Shown here in pieces: positions 1 to 9,000 of a DNA stretch of 46,792 bases. Positions within the stretch are counted from its first letter, which is position 1; the number at the start of each line of letters is the position of its first letter. The notes below the pieces were generated by a model. That model searched no databases and was not told the origin of the DNA. It was given only the letters and a program-made list of their open reading frames with translations. Where the stretch lies: the NCBI GenBank assembly GCA_031270515.1, contig JAISXM010000017.1:1-46792 (forward strand), in the 5' to 3' direction. The stretch comes from Holosporales bacterium (GTDB lineage Bacteria; Pseudomonadota; Alphaproteobacteria; BNTO01). The position numbers were made by a program, and so were the translations under genes.

Positions 1-3000
1 CAGATCTCCGGCCTGTTTACGGGTATAGGCATCCTGGAGCTCGCGTCCACGCAGCCTCTGACCATGAACACGCCCGCAGGCTCAGACGCACAGACGCTGA
101 GCATTAAATCCGGCAGCGCGATGTGGCTCGGCAAAGCTGGCACAGGCGCTCTGGCGACAGGCAGCGTAAGCGTGGCGGGCGTGCTGCACATTGGCGACGG
201 GACGCAGGCGACGGATAGAGGGACGCTGTCGGCTACTGGAAATATGACCGTGGGGAGCGGGGCCTCGGTTGTTATAGGGAACAACACTTTGGGGCGCGGC
301 TCCCTGCACGTTGGAGGCAAGTATACTAATAACGGGACCACGGTCGCAAATGCAATCCGCGATGATGGCGAGTTTTATATTGGTGGATTAACCGGTGACG
401 GGACGCTAACACTTAACAATATTGTAGATATGCTTATTCGTAATGCTGAGGCGGAGACGGACAGGTACATTGGCACCCTTGCTAGCGCGATTGGCACCTG
501 CATCACCAAGGATGGGCTGGGGACGCAGGTGTTCGCAGGCGACGCCGTGAATCACACGGGGCGGACCCTTATTAAAGAAGGGGTCGTCATCTTAGAAACG
601 GCGTTTGGCAGCGGGGACGTTGTAAACGATACATCTTTGATCTTTGATAACGCGCTCAATACTGTCTACAACAGCACGTTTTCTGGTGGAGGAGCCGTAG
701 AGAAGCGTGGCAGCGCGACCGCACTATTAACACGCGCCAACAATGTTAGCGGGCCTACGACTGTGACAGAAGGGCGCTTGGCACTGAATGATGTGCTGGG
801 CACGGGCACTGTTTATGTCAATGCTGAAACCACATTAGAGCTGCGAAACGTAGCGAATGTTACATATGACAACGAGATCACGCTGGATGGTGTGCTCATG
901 AAGACAATGACGGGGGCAACCTCTGTTACGAACTTAATCACGCATAGCGGCGGCGACATAGACGTCTATGACGGCGTGTTGCGCGTTTTGGGGCACAGCG
1001 GGGATGCAGATTTTGCGCTGAACCACCTGAGTGTCGCATCCGATGGCACGTATGTGTTGCTGTGCGACCAGACCTGGAATAGCATAGACAGCACGGGCAG
1101 CATTAATGCATCTGGAAGCAAGCTGACGATTGTTGGAACATCTACGCCGTCGTTTATTTCCGGGATGCTGACCGGTATTGGCACGCTGGATCTGCTTTCG
1201 TTGCAGCCCCTGACCATCAACACACTGCAGGGCTCGGGGGTATATGAGCTGAACATCAACACCGGCACCTCAGTGTGGATTGGAAAAGGTGGCTCAGGCT
1301 CTCTGGATACAAACAGCGTAAATTTTTCTGGAGAGCTGCATATTGGCGACGGGGCGCTGGGTACGGACAAGGGGTGGCTCTATGTTGCGGAAGGCATGGA
1401 GGTGGAGCACGGGGCCACGCTTGTCATAGGGAACAATGCGCTAGGACGCGGAGCCCTCAGTGTTGCGGGGAAGTTTGCCAATAACGGGACCTCCATCGCA
1501 AATGCAATCCGCGATGATGGCGAATTTTATGTTGGTGGGTTGATTGGTGACGGAACGCTAACGCTTAATAACGTTGCCGACATACTTATTCACAATGCTG
1601 AGAATGAGACGGATACGTATATTGGAACAATAGTTGGGACAGGGTCAATTCTAAAAGAAGGACCTGGAATACAAGTACTGCGCACGCTAAATAGCTATAC
1701 TGGGGGCACAACTATTACGCATGGCATGCTGTGTGGCGAAATCGGCTTTAACGGAAATTTAAATATTGAGGCCGAGGGCACGTACCGACTGACGCTAACT
1801 CCGGACGAAGCTATGGATGACACAGACAGCTTAAATAAGACGCTGACGGGCTTGCTCAGCGGGTACGGAACGTTGGACTTGGCGAAAGGCTTTTTGGCAA
1901 TTGGGAACGCCACAGGGGCTCCAAGTGTAATGACGTTTAATGGCGAAATAAAGAATACAGATACGGATGAAAATAAAAATATTTTAAGAATAAATAGCGC
2001 ACAACTTGATGCTGGAACTCACGAAAACGTTAACCTTATTGGGACTATAACGTACAGCAACGTTGATGAATGGCACAGCATTGCTGGGAACTTTCCGTAT
2101 TGCAATCTCGTTCAAGACACTGGACAGCCGAAAACGTGCATCGACTTGACTCCTCACGGCTCCAGCTTTAAAACGCTGCGCAGTGCTGGCGCGATTTACC
2201 TGAGGGGCACTCACGCACTAATCATCACAAAAGGGTTTGAGTACAACGACTTTCGCAGCGTCGTATTAGCAGGCAATTGGACCGAGTACGGCACATTTGA
2301 TGGCGCAATTGTAAAGCAAGGCAATGGACGCCAGATTATTCGATTTAGCAATAAACCTAAGGATGCCCAGACTCATACCGGGCAAACGCGAGTCGAAGGA
2401 GGTACGCTGTCGGGCGTGCTGTCGCCGAATGCTCCGCTGTTTGTTGCGGCGGATGCGCTGTATCAGATTTGCTGCTATAACGGCGCGACTAATGTCACAG
2501 GCATTACGGCCCAGACGGTTGCAGGGCTGTCTGGCGAGGGCATTGTTGAGCTTGGGGACTTTGCTAACGCTAAGGACGGTTTATTAACTTTCGCATTTCC
2601 CGCAGAGACAGATGCCGCCCATAGCCGATTTGCTGGGCAGATCAAAGGGAAGACAACGCTTACGAAAACTGGAACCGGCACCCAAATTGTTTCAGCTCAG
2701 CAGGATGATTTTCATGGGTCGATTAATGTAAAAGAGGGGGAGCTCCACTTTGGAGGATTTACGTCGACAAATGGAAAGATAGTGCTCAGCGGCTCTGCTA
2801 TTTACAAGATGCTTGGTCATCAATATATAACTGCTGTTAGCTCATTATCTGCGTCAACAATATATAATTTAAATGGAAAAACATTGACCTTGTATGGAAC
2901 AAGTTCTCATGAATATTACCTTGGAAAGTTTACAGGTGGCGGAAAAATATTCATTGATTCAAAAATCCCGATTTCTGCTCATATATTCAATATAGTAGAA

Positions 3001-6000
3001 GACTCCTCAATTACTACACTTGAACTGAACGCGGGGTTAGTTGCTCTTGGGTTTGGAAACGATACTAGCGCATATTTGAATACCACTAATACTATTGTTA
3101 AAAGTGGGACCTTTTATGTTGGATACGATGCAAGTGGGACGCTAACCGCGAGCACCACCACTATTTCTGGCGGCACGGTCACCGTTGGCGGAGGCGCGGT
3201 CGGCTCAACGTGCTCTGGACATGGGAGCTTTACAGCCGGAAAAGTAACGATGACCGGTGGCGTTCTGAACATCGGGACAAAAGATCGCGAGGATAATACG
3301 GGAGTCGTTGCGGCGACGAGCTTTGCCCAAAGTGCAGGGCTCACCATCACGATTGGCGCTGGGGCAGGGCAGGGGGCTTTTATCGTGAGCGGCGTACTGA
3401 CATGCAGTGGAACCATTATTGCGAATAGTTTGAGCGCGGGCGAAGCTTTTTACGCTGGCTCGCTGCAGGGTGCTGGGACGGTTTACCTAAATAACGCATC
3501 CACACTTGTGTTGCGAGGTGCTCAATGGAGCGGCTCAATTATCGACAATACGAAGACTGCAACGGTGTTGATCCGCGACTTTGGCGAAGGGAAACAGCGG
3601 TTCGATTTAAAAGCAGGGTCGAAGTTTGGCTCTCTGCAGATTAAAGGCGGAGCAAGCGTCGTGTGCGGCTGGACTGGTGGCACGTGCGACCTCCAGTGCG
3701 TAGATATCGCTGTCGCGGCTGATGGGAGCTTGGTCATTGGGGATGCTGGGACAGGCTATATCGTATGCGACTCCATTACCAGCAGCGGCGCTTTTGACAT
3801 AGGGAGCAACAACGGCACATCAGAAGTCCTTTGTAACGGGAATATTAATGTGAATGGCGGACATTTTGGTGTTGGTACCAGTTTCTATGGAGGAAGCAAC
3901 GATCATCCTGGTGTTGGGAAACTAACATGTCAGGTGTTGAACTTAAACGCCGGCATTTTAAACATGGCAAGCGCTGGCTATGGAACGTCGTCGATTGTGT
4001 CCGTGAGCGAGTTCAACATTGCGGTAGGCGCGTCCGCATACCTTGGGCCAGCCGAGCGCAGTGGCGTAACCGCTAGCTTGGTTGTAGCAAACACTATGAC
4101 GTGCGATGGAGCGATGGAGGCTCGCGCATCTAAGTTTGAGATAAAAGGGCTAGCTGGGGCTGCAACTGGTGCAATTACTGTACACACAGGATCAAATCTA
4201 ACGATTACTCACGGGAGCGGCTGTGTGTATCACGGAACAATTTTAGGTGCCGGAAGCATCATCAAAGCGGGGGCTGGTTCGCAAATCTTTACGAACCCAT
4301 CAAGCTATGTTGGTGGGACATTTATCAATGGCGGCATGCTGTGCGGAGAGATCGGCTTTGGCGGGGAGCTTGCAATTGCGGAGAATACCACGTATCGGCT
4401 GGCAAGGAACGTGGACGGCAGCACGGACAGCACAGACAGCCTCCATGGCGATACGTTGCTGGGGGCGCTGAGCGGCTACGGAACAATGGATCTGGCTCAA
4501 GGTGACTTGGCGCTTGGGGCGACATCAGGAAGCAGCATGTCGATGACGTTTAATGGCGACATAAAGAATACGTACACGCAAAGTAATGTCGAATCAATGA
4601 TCTTGCAAATAAATAATGTGCACTTTTATGCTGGAGAGAATAATCACACAGAACTTATTGGCACAATCAAATATGGGGATAGTTCGCAGCTTAAAAGTAT
4701 TTCAGGATATTTCCCTAATTGTCATTTGTTATCCGACAGTCCTTCAGGATATTCGTGCATAAACCTAAGTGATCATGACTCAACGTTTGCTGCACTGTGG
4801 GGAGACGCTGTGCATTTGAAAGGAAGTAATACGTTAACTATCACCAAAGGGCTGGATTATGATGACTTCCGTGCCATGACGTTGTCTTGTAATTGGGCCG
4901 ACTACGGATCGTTTACGGGGGCGATTGTAAAGCAAGGGAGCGGCCGCCAAATCTTTCGCCAGCGGACTGCGCCTGAATGGCTCGATCATGATGCGCCAAT
5001 TCACACAGGCGAAACCCGCATTGAAGGCGGAACGCTGGTTGGCGTGGTGTCGCCGAATGCGCCGCTGTATGTGGCAAACGGGACGACGTATCAGGTCAGT
5101 TGTTACGATGGCGATGACAACATGTCGCAAACCACAGCGCAAACAGCAAAAGGCTTGCGTGGAAGCGGCTTTGTTAAGCTGGCGGACGTAGGGCGGCCAA
5201 TTGACGTGTTTACGATAGACGTGGATTCAGGCATAGAGGAGCAGTTTAGTGGGGAAGTTTCGGGGAATGGAACTCTGCAAAAAATTGGATTGGGGAACCA
5301 AGTTATATCGGGGGCGTTGTTCAACCCAGTCGTCGAAGTTCTAGAGGGTGAGCTCACGCTGATCTCTATCATACAAGGGCCCAATACGGTCGACATCGCG
5401 CACAACGCGACATTGCGTGTCACTGGCGGCTTGCGCAATGCGACGGTCAATATGGAGCCAGACGCTTCGTGCTTTGAGATCGGGACTCAAAACGTCGCAA
5501 TTAACTTAAATGGAGGTGGCGTAGTTAAGACAATCACCCCAAGTCGCATGCTTTGTAATATGCAGGCAGCGCTGGGGGCGGAAATCCAAACAAATCATGA
5601 ACTGCGAATCGATGGGACGTTACGTGAAACGAATGTGATTAACAAAACTGGGGATGATGTACTTGTACTAGGCGAAATGTGTGCGCGCAAGTCTAGCTCT
5701 ATTAGTGTCAAGGAAGGGGTATTGTGCATATCAAATAAAGCGGACATGGGAGACAGTACATACCTAGATATACTGTCGCCTGCATCCGTTGATATGTATT
5801 CGACTCAAACGTTTGCCTCTCTATCAGGAGACGGCACAATTCGCCTGCATAAACAAAACATCTACACGTTGCTTGATATAATATATTCAGGGCACATCAT
5901 TGGCGAAACAACCAGTAACGTGATCGGCGCGAGTGGGAATGCGACGTTCTCAAATGAGGCGCTGTCCGAATTCTTTGGATATCTGGAGGCAAAAGACTCC

Positions 6001-9000
6001 GGCAATGTCGTAATTGACGGCGTAGTTGATCCGCGGTTGAAACTGCGTATTTTGGACAATTCACAAATAAAAGTGATCGGACCACGGACGTTTGAGGGGT
6101 TAAAGGGGAGCGGACTCTTAATCGGAGACGGAAATACGCTGACGATTCATTCTGACAACAGACAGATCTTTACGGGAGACTTTGCGGCGACTGGCGTGGA
6201 ACTTTCTGGCGATCAGACATTCCTCTGGGGTGGAGGCATCAAGCATCACACCCAGGGCATTGTACTGAAGGATAAGGCTCAGTTGATTATTGACCGGGGG
6301 GTCGTGTTACATAGCCACGAGCGCATCCACTTGCAGGATGAGACGTCCAGCGTGTGGTTCGAAAGCGCGCAAACGATTGCAGGCATTACAGGAAACGGTG
6401 TTTTGTATGCATCAAATGTAGATATGGTGCTTTATGAAGACGTGGTGTTTGCTGGGGACATTGTGGGCGATGGCGTGATTACGTTGACGGCAAGTGAGCC
6501 TGTTACGTTTACTCTTTCTGGCGATAGGAAGCGGTCGTTTAAGGGGACGTTTTTGACAGATAGCAATGTTACGTTGGTGTATAACCAAGAGATATTTGAT
6601 CCAACGGTAATTATACATGGACAAAAGCAAAGCTTAACTGGAAATAGAGCACTGCATAATGAGCATTTGTCCGAAAACTTAGAGCTGAACGGCTACACCG
6701 TACAAGTCACAAGCACAGAAGACATCTTAAACAGCGCATGGATCAAGGGCCCAGGCACTGTGAACATTGATTGCGCAGGCACGTTTACGATCAACAGGGG
6801 GATACAATCTGGCTCCAATGGGGTCGTGTTTAATGTCGAGCGCGGCACTGTCATCGCAGCGGCGGAATCGCGCCTAAAAGGGGCCACGGTAAATCTGGTG
6901 GGAAGTGGAACAACGCTTGAGATTCAGGGGGATCTGGTCGCTGATGGCGCGGATGTGCTGATTAATGCGGATACGGGAATACTGCGCTTCACTGGGCCGG
7001 AAGAGATCGATACGGTTGCCGATATTGCAATGAACAAGCCGGTGCGCATTCAAACCATGACAAACGTTGTGTTTAGTGGCGATATCACTGGCGCGGCTGA
7101 CGTCTCTAAAGAGGGGCCGGCCACGTTAACCATCAACGGCACAGATGCATTGGCACACACGTGGGTCGTGAAAGAAGGGCGCTTGGATGGGGATGCATTC
7201 GCGGATGGCAGCCGGTTTGAGCTGTTGGATGGAACAACGCTGGCGCCGTCTTCGTTGCTGGTTGACGCAGTAAATAGTGATAGCGCGACGGCTCGCTTCA
7301 TTACTCACGAAGGATTAACACTTACTGGTCAGAGCGCATACTCCGGAATATTTGACAACGACGGCGGGTTCACTTTGACCGGGGAGCTGAGCATTAATGG
7401 TCCATCGCGCGATTGCGGAGGATTTGTGCTAAATGAGGGGAAGTTGAACGCAAATACAGACATACTGTGTGCGTTGAGCGGCAATGGATACGTAGCTAGC
7501 GACCATAACATTACTTTAACTGGGGCGGGCAATAGTTGGACTGGCATCTGGCAAGGGCGCGGAGATATCGTAGTTAACGGCGAATCGCAAGCTTTGGATG
7601 GGAAGTTTAGATCTCACACCGGAAAGTACTACATAAACACTGTGTCGAATCGGTTAGGACCAAATGCCGAGCTGGGGGATGGCTACATTTTCATCAGCAG
7701 CGCCGGAGAGCTGTTGGCGTCTTGCTCTGAGAACATTAACAGCCCCGTCGTCGTGAATGGTGGTGCGTTTGGCGCGTTTGCGACTATGACGCTTGGGTAT
7801 CGGATCATCGTAAACGAGAGCGCTCGCATTGTCGTGCAAGACGAGAGCGTGCTGACGTTGGCCCAGCGCCTGGAGGGGCAATCTATTGTGACGAAAGAAG
7901 GGCTTGGCGTGCTGAGGCTTTTGGCGGAGTACAGTGACCCAATTGACTTGCGGATCAATAGCGGCGCCGTCGAAGTGCATGGCACGCTGCACGCGTTGAC
8001 GCAGATTGATGTTGCGGACACGTTGCACATAATGAGCCCTCAGAAGATCGAGTTCCTGAGTGGTGGTGGACTTGTGGATATACAGAGTGACCTGGCGCTG
8101 GAGAGCTCGCGTGAGACCGTGTTTGACGGGCAGCTAACAGGCACAGGGCGGTTGGTTTTACATGACAACATGCAAGTGTCGCTCTCTCGGAGCGATTGGA
8201 ATAACGGCTTCGTTGGGCAGATCTATACGCACCAAGGTTCGATATTGCACATTCATGGGAATCAGACGCTCAGTCAAATCGAAGGCTTCGGTACGTTTGA
8301 ATTTGGGGGCGCCGATTTGAGTGTCGTCATGAATGCATCGCAAACGTTTTATGGCGTGCTGGAAAATGTTGGCGCAATGACGTTTGAAGGTGCGTATACG
8401 TTCAACATGAGGCATGCCATTGCGTGCAGTAGTCTTAGCGTCGCGGAGGGAAGCACGTTTGTTGCAGAGCGTGAGATCGAGTTCAACGAATTAGTTGCGG
8501 ACGGCGAAGTGGAATTCCGACAGCTTGCCCAGGGCGCGCGCATCAGCGGGGGCGGCATCATTCGCGCGATCGAGGATTTTATTCTGAATGCGTCCGAAGA
8601 CTGCGTTTTTGACGGAGGCATTATTGGTGCAAGGAATATAAATATTGATGGCGCGAATGTGACGTTTAACAATGTCGAGTTGTTTACTGGCACATTTAAC
8701 ATCGGCAGCGTAGACATCACGTTTGGGGAGAATGCAAAGTTAAACAAGAACCTTGTTTTAAATTTAAGCGCCGGTGCAACGGTTACCTTGAATGCGGATG
8801 AAACCATATCTGACATCATCGGCCACGGAACCGTAATCTCTAGCGCCTCCATGACCCTGCTGCAGTTGACCGATTGTTTGCACAAGTTTGAAGGGCTAGT
8901 CGCGTGTAGCGAGCTTATCGTGGATTCCAATAGCCCCTGGTATTGGCAATACAGCGGAGATCCTAACTTTGAAGGGACGCTGGGTGCCACCGCAAAATCG

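Noticed and set aside
64..66. ATG at 64 as the true start of the first giant gene
   Set aside because: The same frame is open from base 1, and its first 21 codons match an internal repeat of the protein, so the gene continues upstream of the window.
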